From contig NZ_LMVC01000002.1 in the NCBI RefSeq assembly GCF_001510655.1, positions 159,310 to 223,309 of the forward strand: DNA of 64,000 bases. Direction: 5' to 3'. The notes beneath the pieces are model-generated. The model was given only the letters and a program-made list of their open reading frames with translations. It did not search any database and was not told the DNA's origin. This document shows, in pieces, positions 28,172-39,824 of the stretch. The stretch comes from Fictibacillus sp. FJAT-27399 (lineage in GTDB: Bacteria > Bacillota > Bacilli > Bacillales > Fictibacillaceae). The position numbers and the translations under genes were made by a program. Each line of letters starts with the position of its first letter. Within the stretch, counting starts at the first letter, position 1.

Positions 28172-28200
28172 TTGACACTCCATAAAGGTGATGTTAAAAT
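28172..28200 (+). promoter_or_regulatory. Promoter of the metNPQ riboswitch transcript
   Basis: TTGACA, 17 bp, TAAAAT, about 50 bp upstream of the SAM riboswitch. Confidence 0.8.
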
Positions 28201-28247
28201 TCGAAACGTGTTAAGAAATTTTAACTAAATAACGAATAACAAATTCG

Positions 28248-28362
28248 TTCTTATCGCGAGTGGTGGAGGGACTGGCCCTATGAAACCCGGCAACCGTTAA
28301 GCAGCTTCCTGCTTGAAAAGGTGCCAAATCCTGCAAAGCAACCTGCTTTGGGAGATGAGATG
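28248..28362 (+). promoter_or_regulatory. SAM-I (S-box) riboswitch upstream of metNPQ
   Basis: The conserved S-box string CTTATCGCGAG-TGGTGGAGGGA, then GATGAAACCCGGCAACC-like core (here CTATGAAACCCGGCAACC), AAGGTGCCAAATCC and GGGAGATGAG are all present in the right order. SAM binding should favour the terminator at 28382, shutting off methionine import. Confidence 0.96.
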
Positions 28363-28381
28363 ACGGTGCATATAAATTTTT

Positions 28382-28421
28382 ATGCCCTTCTGCTCATGAC
28401 CTGGCAGAAGGGCATTTTTTA
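28382..28421 (+). terminator. SAM riboswitch terminator
   Basis: ATGCCCTTCTGC pairs perfectly with GCAGAAGGGCAT, then T5 or more. Confidence 0.93.
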
Positions 28422-28449
28422 TTTTTCAGAAAGTGAGGGATCCGGTCTC

Positions 28450-29475
28450 TTGATAACATTAGACGCAGTAAAAAAGATTTTTCAGACGAAAGACGGAGCT
28501 GTAAACGCAGTTGACCATGTCGATCTTTCTATAGATCAAGGAGAAATTTTCGGGATTATTGGATACAGTGGTGCAGGTAAAAGTACACTGATCCGAATGC
28601 TGAACATGCTGGAAAGACCGACGAGCGGAGATGTTAACGTTGCGGGAAAAAATCTTTCCAAACTTAGTAACAACGAGCTTCGAAAAGCTCGGCAGGAAAT
28701 CAGCATGATATTTCAGCATTTCAATCTGCTTTGGTCCAGAACAGTAAGGGAAAACATTGCATTTCCACTTGAGATTGCAGGTGTGCCGAAAGCAGAGCGC
28801 CTGAAGCGGGTGGATGAACTGATTAAACTTGTTGGATTAGAGGGCCGCGGAGAATCGTATCCTTCCCAATTGAGTGGAGGACAGAAGCAAAGAGTCGGGA
28901 TCGCACGTGCACTGGCCAATAACCCTAAAGTTCTTCTCTGTGACGAGGCGACTTCAGCCCTTGATCCGAAAACAACAGACAGCATCCTTAATTTATTAGT
29001 TGAGATCAATCAAAAGCTCGGCTTGACCATTGTTCTTATCACACATGAGATGCATGTCATCCGTAAGATCTGCCATCGGGTCGCTGTTATGGAAGACGGT
29101 AAAATAGTGGAACAAGGGCCGGTTTTGGAAGTATTCAGGCAACCTAAAGAGTCCATTACAAAAGATTTTGTTAAGCAAGTAACAGAGCCAGAAGAAACGA
29201 CAGACATGATCAAGCAGCTGGCATCTGAAAAACCTCAGAGCCAAATTGTACAGCTTACCTTTGTTGGAGGAAGTGCAGAACAGCCCGTTATTACAGATGT
29301 GATCCGTAAATTTGACGTTCAGGTGAATATCCTGCAGGGTAAGGTATCACAAACACAAAACGGGCCATATGGAACGTTGTTCATCCAGCTGGAAGGAACA
29401 GATACTGAAATTCAGGAAGCGGTAGCCTATATGAATGGGCAGAAAGTAGAAGTGGAGGTGATCTCATATGAATAG
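28450..29475 (+). CDS. metN: Methionine ABC transporter ATP-binding protein
   Basis: A 341-residue ATPase from the TTG start used here, the same length as B. subtilis MetN. The Walker A is GYSGAGKST, the signature LSGGQKQR, the Walker B VLLCDEATSALD, and a C-terminal NIL domain (about 265-341) binds methionine for regulation. The longer open frame upstream runs through the riboswitch terminator and is not coding; GAGGGA lies 9 bp before the TTG. Overlaps metP by 8 bp. Imports D/L-methionine. Confidence 0.95.
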   Translation: MITLDAVKKIFQTKDGAVNAVDHVDLSIDQGEIFGIIGYSGAGKSTLIRMLNMLERPTSGDVNVAGKNLSKLSNNELRKARQEISMIFQHFNLLWSRTVRENIAFPLEIAGVPKAERLKRVDELIKLVGLEGRGESYPSQLSGGQKQRVGIARALANNPKVLLCDEATSALDPKTTDSILNLLVEINQKLGLTIVLITHEMHVIRKICHRVAVMEDGKIVEQGPVLEVFRQPKESITKDFVKQVTEPEETTDMIKQLASEKPQSQIVQLTFVGGSAEQPVITDVIRKFDVQVNILQGKVSQTQNGPYGTLFIQLEGTDTEIQEAVAYMNGQKVEVEVISYE

Positions 29476-30133
29476 TCTTTTTCCGAATGTGGAATGGAGT
29501 GGAATGTGGGGTGCCACCGGACAAACACTGTACATGACAGCTGTTGCGGTTCTTGCCACTTTTATTTTAGGTCTTCTTTTAGGATTAGCATTATTTTTAA
29601 CGGGTAAAGGGAACCTATGGGAGAATCGGTTTTTAAATTTTGTCTTTTCAGCGATCGTAAATATCTTCCGTTCCATTCCGTTTATTATCCTGATCATTTT
29701 ATTGCTTCCGTTTACGCTCTTGTTAGTAGGATCTATGCTTGGCGCCAATGCAGCATTGCCTGCTTTGATTATTGGAGCTGCACCGTTTTATGCCCGGATG
29801 GTTGAGATAGCACTTCGCGAGATTGATAAAGGGGTAATCGAAGCGGCAAAATCGATGGGATCGAGCAACGCTCAAATTATTTTTAAAGTTTTGATCCCTG
29901 AAAGCCTTCCTGCATTAGTTTCCGGGATTACGGTAACTTCAATCGCGCTTGTCGGTTATACAGCAATGGCGGGGGTAGTCGGAGCAGGCGGGCTCGGGAA
30001 TTTGGCGTTCCTTGAAGGTTTCCAGCGTACGCAAAATGATGTTACATTTGTCGCTACAGTTATCATTCTAATCATTGTGTTTATCATCCAGTTTATTGGG
30101 GATAATGTAACTCGCCGTCTTGATAAACGTTAA
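29468..30133 (+). CDS. metP: Methionine ABC transporter permease
   Basis: A 221-residue permease with five to six membrane segments and the EAA-type loop EAAKSMGSSNAQIIFKVLIPESLPAL that contacts MetN. Same length as MetP of B. subtilis (222). Translationally coupled to metN by an 8-bp overlap. Confidence 0.95.
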   Translation: MNSLFPNVEWSGMWGATGQTLYMTAVAVLATFILGLLLGLALFLTGKGNLWENRFLNFVFSAIVNIFRSIPFIILIILLLPFTLLLVGSMLGANAALPALIIGAAPFYARMVEIALREIDKGVIEAAKSMGSSNAQIIFKVLIPESLPALVSGITVTSIALVGYTAMAGVVGAGGLGNLAFLEGFQRTQNDVTFVATVIILIIVFIIQFIGDNVTRRLDKR

Positions 30134-30163
30134 AATCTAAATTACACAACCAGGAGGAACAAC

Positions 30164-30991
30164 ATGAAAAAAATCATTACACTCGTTCTTTTACTTGCAT
30201 TGACAACAGCCCTTGCTGCATGTGGTGCAAACGGAGGGAAAGACAAAAAACTAGCTGACGATAAGATTGTTGTGGGAGCATCCAATGTTCCGCATGCCGA
30301 AATTCTTGAAGCAGCTAAACCTTTAATGAAGAAAAAAGGAATTGATCTTGAAATTAAAACGTTCCAGGATTATGTACTTCCTAATAAAGCACTTGCAAAC
30401 AATGAAATTGATGCCAACTACTTTCAGCACGTTCCGTATTTGAAATCACAAATGAAAGAAAATAAAAATTACAAATTTGAGAACGCCGGCGGTATTCATA
30501 TCGAACCGATCGGAGTATATTCTAAAAAGTACAAGTCTTTAAAAGAACTTCCAAACGGAGCAACGATCATCATGAGTAATTCCGTTGCTGACCACGGACG
30601 TATGCTAACATTGCTTGAGCACGAAGGCTTGATCAAACTTAAACCTGGAAAAGGTTACAACTCAAAGATTAAAGACATTGCCAAAAACCCAAAACATTTG
30701 AAATTTAAAGCAGATGTTGAAGCTGGCCTTCTTCCAAAAGCGTATAAAAACGGTGAAGGAGACGCTGTATTGATCAACACGAACTATGCGATCGATGCTG
30801 GGTTGAACCCTCAAAAGGATTCCATTGCAATTGAAGGATCTGACTCACCGTTTGTAAATATCATTGCTGTGCGCAAAGGCGATAAAGATGCTAAAACGGT
30901 GAAAACCCTTGTTGAAGTGCTTCACTCTAAAGAAATTCAAGATTTTATCAAAAAGAAATATAAGGGTGCTGTTGTACCGGTAAACAAATAA
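30164..30991 (+). CDS. metQ: Methionine-binding lipoprotein
   Basis: A 275-residue NlpA-family lipoprotein. The signal peptide ends at LAAC (Cys20). The hallmarks VVGASNVPHAEILE, EIDANYFQHVPYL and GDAVLINTNYAIDAGLNP are those of MetQ. It captures methionine at the outer face for MetNP. CAGGAGGAAC precedes ATG; a terminator follows. Confidence 0.96.
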   Translation: MKKIITLVLLLALTTALAACGANGGKDKKLADDKIVVGASNVPHAEILEAAKPLMKKKGIDLEIKTFQDYVLPNKALANNEIDANYFQHVPYLKSQMKENKNYKFENAGGIHIEPIGVYSKKYKSLKELPNGATIIMSNSVADHGRMLTLLEHEGLIKLKPGKGYNSKIKDIAKNPKHLKFKADVEAGLLPKAYKNGEGDAVLINTNYAIDAGLNPQKDSIAIEGSDSPFVNIIAVRKGDKDAKTVKTLVEVLHSKEIQDFIKKKYKGAVVPVNK

Positions 30992-31002
30992 ATGATTTTA
31001 AG

Positions 31003-31031
31003 AAGGACAGCCTTTGGGCTGTTCTTTTTTT
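31003..31031 (+). terminator. Terminator of metNPQ
   Basis: AAGGACAGCC-tttg-GGCTGTTCTT, then T7. Confidence 0.9.
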
Positions 31032-31088
31032 TGTCCATTTGTAATAACTGTAAGATGATTTAACAATTTATTGATGGAGGGATGCAGG

Positions 31089-31523
31089 ATGGAAGTACAG
31101 CAACCGGCTGGTTTTTGGATCAGGTTTGGAGCCAGTATATTGGATGGCCTTATTATTGGTATTCCATTATCATTAATCGGTTATTTATTCACAGGTAACT
31201 TTGTATCAGAAGATCCGGGTGGAGACTGGTTCATGAATGTGATTAGTTTTCTTTATGCGCTTTTGCTGCCCATTTACTGGAACGGTTATGTGGTTGGCAA
31301 GAGAATCTGTGGAATCAGGATTGTTAAAGCGGACGGAAGCAAGCTTGGAATTGGGGCAATGGTGCTGAGAGTGTTAGTCGGCGGCTTAATATATGGGTTA
31401 ACCCTTGGAATTGCGTTGATTGTCAGCGCCTTTATGGTCGGTATCCGCAAAGACAAAAGAGGCATCCATGATTTGATCGCTGGTACGTATGTTACCCATT
31501 TGCCACCGCAAAAAGAAGGGTGA
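31089..31523 (+). CDS. RDD-family membrane protein
   Basis: A 144-residue protein with three to four hydrophobic segments. The family motif starts GFWIRFGASILDGLIIGIPL, followed by NGYVVGKRICGIRIVKADG and DKRGIHDLIAGTYV. RDD proteins are of unclear role; some act in Na+/H+ antiport or osmotic stress. The ATG is 8 bp after GGAGG. Convergent with the phosphoesterase gene. Confidence 0.88.
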   Translation: MEVQQPAGFWIRFGASILDGLIIGIPLSLIGYLFTGNFVSEDPGGDWFMNVISFLYALLLPIYWNGYVVGKRICGIRIVKADGSKLGIGAMVLRVLVGGLIYGLTLGIALIVSAFMVGIRKDKRGIHDLIAGTYVTHLPPQKEG

Positions 31524-31525
31524 AC

Positions 31526-31602
31526 AAGGCGGCATGGAACTGCATCCTTATTGTTAGACACTGGAACAATTGGAGGGTGCAGTTCATAGATGCCGTCTTA
31601 TT
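31526..31602. terminator. Long bidirectional hairpin between convergent genes
   Basis: AAGGCGGCAT pairs with ATGCCGTCTT and GGAACTGCATCC with GGGTGCAGTTC, leaving a loop of about 25 nt. It separates the RDD gene from the minus-strand phosphoesterase and overlaps the latter's stop. Confidence 0.7.
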
Positions 31603-32443
31603 TTAATGTGATGGATGTAATTTCAGGCCGGCAGAAGAAACGGAAGGGCAGATGAGTAGTTCCCATTCCTCTGTTGGTATATAGAAATTTGTTTTCTGTT
31701 TCATAAAGTCCACTATGGTATTTCCTTCCCATTTTTGAAGTGATGATCGGACCGAACAATGGCATTCGGACTTGTCCTCCGTGACTATGGCCAGACAGCT
31801 GCAGATCTACAGGGAATTTGGAACTGACTTTGAAATAATCCGGTTCATGGGCAAGCAGAAGAGTAAAACGGTCTAAAGGAATACCATTCAGTGTTTTTTC
31901 GATATCTGCTTCTCCTCTCAGATAGTCATCCAATCCTGCGAGGTACAGCTCATCATTTTCTTTTTTAATCATCCTTTTCTCATTTATTAGAAGTTCAAAG
32001 CCGCTTTTTCTCAGCAGTTCAGAAATGGTATCGATACTTTCAAGGTAATCATGATTACCGAGAATCGCGAATTTACCGAAGGGTGCCTTGATTTTATTTA
32101 AGTAAGGAAGACTCTTTATAACGGTTTTCAGCGACCGGTGGGAATTCACCAAATCGCCTGTGAAGACGATCATATCAGGATTAAGCTTCTGTATTTTATC
32201 TGCCATCTTAGCAATATGCCTGGCCTTAAAATGAAAGCCCAGATGAAAATCACTAATATGGACAATATGAAATTTTTTAAAGGCCGCTGGGAGCCTGGGG
32301 AGCTTAATATCGATTTTTTTAACATCAAACCAGTACGGTTCAATAAACGCAGAATAAAAAGCTGCCGCTCCTGCAGCGCCTGCAAGGGCACCCAATCCGA
32401 TTGAACCTGCAATCAATGACTTCTTTACCTTTTCCTCTTCCAT
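31598..32443 (-). CDS. YkuE-like metallophosphoesterase
   Basis: A 281-residue calcineurin-like phosphoesterase. An N-terminal hydrophobic segment (about 9-33) anchors or exports it; the twin-arginine of B. subtilis YkuE is not present. The metal ligands are Asp65/His67 (SDFHLG), Asp97 (GDLV), Asn130/His131 (LGNHDY), His199 and His219/His221 (GHSHGGQ). The family may hydrolyse phosphodiesters such as lipid intermediates (UDP-diacylglucosamine hydrolases are relatives); the true substrate is unknown. Confidence 0.85.
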   Translation of the reverse strand: MEEEKVKKSLIAGSIGLGALAGAAGAAAFYSAFIEPYWFDVKKIDIKLPRLPAAFKKFHIVHISDFHLGFHFKARHIAKMADKIQKLNPDMIVFTGDLVNSHRSLKTVIKSLPYLNKIKAPFGKFAILGNHDYLESIDTISELLRKSGFELLINEKRMIKKENDELYLAGLDDYLRGEADIEKTLNGIPLDRFTLLLAHEPDYFKVSSKFPVDLQLSGHSHGGQVRMPLFGPIITSKMGRKYHSGLYETENKFLYTNRGMGTTHLPFRFFCRPEITSITLK

Positions 32444-32607
32444 CTTTTACTCCTTTTTTTCAGCCAGTTTCTTTTAGCCTATTATATTCCCGACTGCAGA
32501 AGACTTGAAGCAAAAAGTTCAGCTCCCGTTTTAAAATTGGGATAAGAAAAATAGCTATAACTCATACTAAATCTTGTCTATCTTATGGACAGGAGGATGA
32601 AAAGGAA

Positions 32608-32982
32608 ATGGAACATCAAGAAATGTCTGGAAAAAACTCAACGCAGCACCATCTGATCCGCTATAAAGAAGGTCTCGGTAAGTATACGGAAAATATGCCT
32701 GAACTGGTCCATTCATTCAGTGAATTCACACGCCATTGTTTCAAGGAAGGCGAGATCTCTGAAAAGAACAAGCAGCTGATGGCTTTAGGGATCAGTATTT
32801 ATTCTCAGGATGAATACTGTATCATCTATCACACGAAAGGCTGTTTGGATCAGGGAGCCAGTGAAAATGAAATTCTTGAGGCTGTGGGAGTTGCAGCAGC
32901 TTTTGGCGGCGGAGCTGCTATGAGCCAAGGTGTAACACTTGTTCAGGAATGCATCCAGGAATTAAACAATCCCATGCATTAA
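32608..32982 (+). CDS. yurZ: Carboxymuconolactone-decarboxylase/AhpD-like protein YurZ
   Basis: A 124-residue helical CMD-domain protein. The redox/catalytic motif is [17 protein letters not shown], with Cys and His three residues apart as in AhpD-type proteins, but the second Cys of CxxC is missing. B. subtilis YurZ of the same length lies just before sufC. The ATG follows ACAGGAGGATG with about 13 bp spacing. Role unknown; a terminator isolates it from suf. Confidence 0.85.
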   Translation: MEHQEMSGKNSTQHHLIRYKEGLGKYTENMPELVHSFSEFTRHCFKEGEISEKNKQLMALGISIYSQDEYCIIYHTKGCLDQGASENEILEAVGVAAAFGGGAAMSQGVTLVQECIQELNNPMH

Positions 32983-32988
32983 AAATAA

Positions 32989-33016
32989 AAGAGTTCCATA
33001 ATTGGGACTCTTTTTT
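32989..33016 (+). terminator. Terminator of yurZ
   Basis: AAGAGTTCC-ataatt-GGGACTCTT with one G-U, then T4. Confidence 0.85.
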
Positions 33017-33201
33017 GTATTTGCTCACATAAGCAAGCATTTGGGAGGATATATAAGGATTCATGACTCATTATGGTTCAACAAAAGAATAACCCTTGAG
33101 CCTTGCATATATGGCGCTGAATGGAAATTGAATCACAGGAGTAGCTTTGTTACGCTATATACGTTGATTAAGTGTTATATACACGAAAGGAATGATTCAT
33201 T

Positions 33202-33384
33202 ATTCACTCGATTAAAGTTAACCACACTCCTGAAATGGAAAAAGCCATGCAAAAGAATCATGGTATTGGTTATGCTGAATATGAACGAAATCTAGAAAAA
33301 CGAATCACTATTGAACAAGAACGTGATAAAGAATATCAAAAAAGTTTAGAAATTTCTAATGAAATGGAACGAAAAATTCTATAG
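33202..33384 (+). pseudogene. Short charged reading frame or gene remnant before sufC
   Basis: From an ATT codon (RBS-like AAAGGAATG just before) the frame gives 60 residues, with VNHTPEMEKAMQKNHGIGY and then a Glu/Lys-rich helix ending MERKIL. The first ATG at 33235 would give 49 residues and has no binding site. A stop lies directly upstream, and the gene has its own terminator, so this is probably the 3' end of a decayed gene. I do not recognise the family. The DNA between yurZ and this frame (33017-33200) shows nothing else. Confidence 0.35.
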
Positions 33385-33393
33385 TATAAGTAG

Positions 33394-33428
33394 GGAAATC
33401 AGCATTCAGAACTGGGTGCTGATTTTCT
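33394..33428 (+). terminator. Terminator upstream of suf
   Basis: GAAATCAGCA and TGCTGATTTTC form a 10-bp stem; the T-run is short. Confidence 0.7.
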
Positions 33429-33599
33429 ATTTATGTAGTTTTTGCATTTTCTTCTGCCAATAACTCCTACAGGTTGAAGATAAAATAAATTTGTTATAAT
33501 ATTAGAATGAGAATAAATTGAGAATGGAATGAGAGAAGCTTTCATTCTTGTTCACATTAACAATATATTTCACTGAAATATAAGATGGAGGTAAATTTT

Positions 33600-34385
33600 A
33601 TGTCTACACCAAATTTAAAGATTGAAAACCTGCGTGTTTCTATCGATGACAAAGAGATCATCAAAGGTTTAAACCTTGAAATAAACGGCGGAGAAATCCA
33701 TGCGATCATGGGGCCAAATGGAACAGGTAAATCCACTCTTTCATCTGCGTTAATGGGGCACCCTAAATACGAAGTGACCGATGGAAACGTTACATTTGAC
33801 GGAGAAGACCTTTTCGAAATGGAAGTTGACGAACGTGCAAAAGCTGGTCTTTTCCTAGCGATGCAATATCCAAGTGAAGTAAGCGGAATTACAAACGCTG
33901 ACTTTTTGCGTTCTGCTATTAATGCACGCCGAGAAGAAGGTCAGGAAATTTCTCTTATGAAATTTATCCGTGAATTGGATAAGAAGATGGAGCTTCTTGA
34001 AATGGACAATGCGTTTGCTCACCGTTATTTAAATGAAGGCTTCTCTGGTGGAGAAAAGAAACGTAATGAAATTCTTCAATTGATGATGATCGAACCTAAG
34101 ATTGCCATCTTGGATGAAATTGATTCTGGTTTGGATATCGATGCTCTTAAAGTAGTAGCTAAAGGCATCAATGAAATGAGAAACCCAGAGTTTGGCTGCT
34201 TAATCATTACTCACTATCAGCGTTTACTTAACTACATCACTCCAGATAAAGTACATGTGATGATGCAAGGGCGCATTGTAAAATCAGGAGGACCTGAACT
34301 TGCACAGCGTCTAGAAGCGGAAGGATATGACTGGATTAAGGAAGAGTTGGGAATTGAAGACGAAACTGTTGGCCAAGAGGCGTAA
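33600..34385 (+). CDS. sufC: Fe-S cluster assembly ATPase SufC
   Basis: A 261-residue ABC-type ATPase of the SufBCD scaffold. Walker A GPNGTGKST, signature FSGGEKKRNE, Walker B IAILDEIDSGLD. Exactly the length of B. subtilis SufC. The ATG is 8 bp after GGAGG. First gene of sufCDSUB. Confidence 0.97.
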   Translation: MSTPNLKIENLRVSIDDKEIIKGLNLEINGGEIHAIMGPNGTGKSTLSSALMGHPKYEVTDGNVTFDGEDLFEMEVDERAKAGLFLAMQYPSEVSGITNADFLRSAINARREEGQEISLMKFIRELDKKMELLEMDNAFAHRYLNEGFSGGEKKRNEILQLMMIEPKIAILDEIDSGLDIDALKVVAKGINEMRNPEFGCLIITHYQRLLNYITPDKVHVMMQGRIVKSGGPELAQRLEAEGYDWIKEELGIEDETVGQEA

Positions 34386-34406
34386 GCAAGTTAGGAGGAT
34401 TTGTAC

Positions 34407-37352
<2,946 letters not shown>

Positions 37353-37367
37353 AACATCAAATATTCG

Positions 37368-37553
37368 AAGAAGCAATTTGTTCTTTTAATTGGGTGCCAG
37401 GCACCATTTCAGAGAAGTGATTTTCACTTTTTATTTGGTGTAATGCATCATTTGGGTTAAACTGGTGGTGTAAGTTACTATTTCATAGAAGCAATTAGTT
37501 CTTTTTAAATGGTGTCAGGCACCAAGTGGGTTAAATTGCTGGTGCCAGACACC
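37368..37553. repeat. Decayed duplicated GGTGCCAGGCACC repeats between sufU and sufB
   Basis: GGTGCCAGGCACC (37393), GGTGTCAGGCACC (37511) and GGTGCCAGACACC (37541). The first two are each preceded by GAAGCAATT(T/A)GTTCTTTT at an offset of 118 bp and followed by (T/G)GGGTTAAA, so a unit was duplicated and then diverged. The block lies inside the suf operon and lengthens the gap before sufB to 262 bp. Confidence 0.7.
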
Positions 37554-37614
37554 CGTTCAAAGAAGTTTTTGTGCCATTGCAAGAGAATTGTATCCTTTAA
37601 GGAGGGATGAAACG

Positions 37615-39012
37615 ATGGCTAAGAAAATGCCTGATATCGGTGAATACAAATACGGTTTTCACGATAAAGACGTTTCGATATTCCGCTCAAAACGCGGATT
37701 GACTAAAGAAGTTGTAGTAGAAATCTCCAAGATGAAGAACGAACCACAATGGATGCTGGACTTCCGTTTGAAATCTTTAGAGCAATTTTATAAAATGCCT
37801 ATGCCTCAATGGGGCGGAAACTTGAAAGACTTGAACTTTGATGACATTACGTACTATGTAAAGCCGTCCGAGAAGTCCGAAAAGTCTTGGGATGAAGTGC
37901 CGCCTGAGATTAAGGCTACGTTTGATAAGCTTGGAATTCCTGAAGCAGAGCAAAAATATCTCGCAGGAGTTTCTGCACAATACGAATCAGAAGTGGTATA
38001 CCACAACATGAAAGAAGACCTTACTGACTTAGGGATTCTGTTTACAGATACTGATACAGCGCTAAAAGAGCACGAAGAAATTTTCAGAGAGTATTTTGGA
38101 ACGATTATTCCTCCTTCTGACAACAAGTTTGCTGCTCTTAACTCGGCTGTATGGTCCGGTGGTTCTTTCATATATGTGCCAAAAGGCGTAAAATGTGATA
38201 CTCCATTGCAGGCGTACTTCCGAATTAACTCTGAGAACATGGGTCAATTCGAGCGTACCCTGATCATCGCTGACGAAGACAGCTCCGTTCACTATGTAGA
38301 AGGATGTACAGCACCAGTGTACTCAACGAACTCTCTGCACAGTGCGGTTGTTGAGATCATTGTTAAAAAGAACGCTTATGCTCGTTATACAACCATTCAA
38401 AACTGGGCGAATAACATTTATAACCTTGTAACAAAACGTGCCGTTGCAGAAGAAAATGCAACAATGGAATGGGTAGATGGAAACATCGGTTCACGCCTGA
38501 CCATGAAGTATCCGGCCGTTGTTATGAAGGGACGCGGGGCAAAAGGAACTATCCTTTCCATCGCGATTGCAGGGAAAGGACAGCATCAGGATGCTGGAGC
38601 GAAGGTTCTTCACTTAGCGCCTGATTGTTCATCTACTATCGTTTCGAAGTCAATTTCCAAGCATGGCGGTAAAGTTACGTACCGCGGTATTTCTCACTTT
38701 GGACGCCGTTCTGAAGGATCCAAATCCAATATCAAATGTGATACATTGATTATGGATAACCAATCCACTTCAGATACGATTCCTTACAACGAAATTCTGA
38801 ACAACAATATTACTCTTGAGCATGAAGCTACGGTTTCAAAAGTGTCAGAGGATCAATTGTTCTACCTCATGAGCCGTGGTATTTCTGAGCAGGAAGCAAC
38901 AGAAATGATCGTAATGGGCTTCATCGAGCCATTTACAAAAGAACTTCCAATGGAATATGCGGTTGAAATGAACCGTCTGATTAAATTCGAGATGGAAGGT
39001 TCTATCGGATAA
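37615..39012 (+). CDS. sufB: Fe-S cluster assembly protein SufB
   Basis: A 465-residue scaffold protein, the same length as in B. subtilis. [40 protein letters not shown] and [11 protein letters not shown]-like [20 protein letters not shown] are family motifs. The start is 9 bp after AAGGAGGG. Its last nine codons are the 26-bp core that recurs at 46784 and 50423, so the present 3' end and terminator may have come with an integrated element. Confidence 0.97.
   Translation: MAKKMPDIGEYKYGFHDKDVSIFRSKRGLTKEVVVEISKMKNEPQWMLDFRLKSLEQFYKMPMPQWGGNLKDLNFDDITYYVKPSEKSEKSWDEVPPEIKATFDKLGIPEAEQKYLAGVSAQYESEVVYHNMKEDLTDLGILFTDTDTALKEHEEIFREYFGTIIPPSDNKFAALNSAVWSGGSFIYVPKGVKCDTPLQAYFRINSENMGQFERTLIIADEDSSVHYVEGCTAPVYSTNSLHSAVVEIIVKKNAYARYTTIQNWANNIYNLVTKRAVAEENATMEWVDGNIGSRLTMKYPAVVMKGRGAKGTILSIAIAGKGQHQDAGAKVLHLAPDCSSTIVSKSISKHGGKVTYRGISHFGRRSEGSKSNIKCDTLIMDNQSTSDTIPYNEILNNNITLEHEATVSKVSEDQLFYLMSRGISEQEATEMIVMGFIEPFTKELPMEYAVEMNRLIKFEMEGSIG
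38983..39008 (+). other. Attachment-site core 1 (att, left junction) in the sufB 3' end
   Basis: A 26-bp sequence coding KFEMEGSIG at the sufB end, identical to copies at 46784-46809 and 50423-50448. Copy 1 and copy 2 also share the following ATAAAGTCT(G/T)AAAAGCCTTGG terminator, while copy 3 does not. Interpreted as the left junction of element A. Confidence 0.8.
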
Positions 39013-39020
39013 AGTCTGAA

Positions 39021-39058
39021 AAGCCTTGGTATATAAGGGATATACCAAGGCTTTTTTA
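39021..39058 (+). terminator. Terminator after sufB (supplied by the element junction)
   Basis: AAGCCTTGGTATAT-aaggg-ATATACCAAGGCTT with T6. A related version follows att copy 2 at 46820. Confidence 0.92.
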
Positions 39059-39074
39059 TGTGAAAATTAGAGTC

Positions 39075-39092
39075 GTGCCAGTTTCGTGCCAA
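39075..39092. repeat. 11-bp-phased GTGCCA direct repeats, junction 1
   Basis: GTGCCAG at 39075 and GTGCCAA at 39086, 11 bp apart, just inside element A. They may be arm-type integrase sites. The minus strand can be read as VGTKLARL then stop, like a tyrosine-integrase C-terminus, so a relic of the lost integrase 3' end is the alternative. The DNA from here to 39360 is AT-rich and shows no gene. Confidence 0.55.
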
Positions 39093-39360
39093 CTCAAAAT
39101 CTTTTGTTCAGTACACTGAAGATAATTAAATAATTGTCGCTTCCGAAATAGGTATTGAATCAGAAAACACAATCAAATAGGATAAATTTAAAAACCCTGA
39201 ATTTTTTAACTGTAATATATTTTAATACTCACTTACTTTTAAAAGTATTGATTTGATGCGGTTTTAGACAATTATCAATTGTAGAAAAATACATAGGATA
39301 TATTCCGTACACAAGTTCACCCTTGGGAACGTGAACAATATATTAGCATGTATTAAGACT

Positions 39361-39396
39361 AAAATCCCTTGATACCATTGGTATCAAGGGATTTTT
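39361..39396 (+). terminator. Strong terminator in the left part of element A
   Basis: AAAATCCCTTGATACC-att-GGTATCAAGGGATTTTT, a 16-bp stem. No gene for it is left upstream. A second inverted repeat directly follows (39397-39450: GTTTTGTGAGTAAAAT against ATTTTCACCCACAAAAC). Confidence 0.85.
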
Positions 39397-39560
39397 GTTT
39401 TGTGAGTAAAATTTAATTTATACCTTAATTAAGATTTTCACCCACAAAACACCAACAATAAAGTCAAAAAAATTATTCGGAACGCGTATCATGAGGTCCT
39501 CGAAGAATCGGCGGTTTAGTATAAAAATTTATTGTTATTTATTAGCCGTAAATAACCTAA

Positions 39561-39824
39561 GCAGCAATACAGATTCAAGAAGCAAAGTCTCAAATTGATG
39601 CAGGTGAAATACGACCATTAGTGAACGTGGGCAGCAAAGTTGTTGAAGAATATAAGGACATACCTTTGGCTAAGGACAAATGGTCAGATGTTTCTTTCGA
39701 TGTTTATACCGGCCTGATTGCACTGAAGGATTTACCTGAAGATGTTCTTACTATTCTACACGATGCCTTCAAAAAAACCATGGAAGAAGTCCAGCTTGTG
39801 AATGAATGTCATCATGATTTTTGA
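39561..39824 (+). pseudogene. 3' fragment of a TctC-like (Bug family) solute-binding protein gene
   Basis: An open stretch of 87 codons without a start site reads QIDAGEIRPLVNVGSKVVEE..., then DVSFDVYTGLIALKDLPEDV and LHDAFKKTMEE. This resembles the C-terminal third of tripartite tricarboxylate transporter receptors (TctC), including the G(L/I)xAPKDLPE-type signature. The frame ends by running 13 bp into the opposite-strand opuCD end, so the true C-terminus was cut off at that joint. TctA/TctB are absent. Confidence 0.6.

Noticed and set aside
28321-28449. N-terminal extension of metN
   Set aside because: It would run through the SAM-riboswitch 3' part and the terminator; the TTG start with GAGGGA gives the family length of 341.
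33002-33295. 97-codon plus-strand frame between yurZ and sufC
   Set aside because: It begins inside the yurZ terminator, has no binding site, and the product looks random.
39060-39110. Integrase gene at the left end of element A
   Set aside because: Only a few codons (VGTKLARL stop) could be read on the minus strand; no catalytic domain is present anywhere between 39.0 and 50.5 kb.
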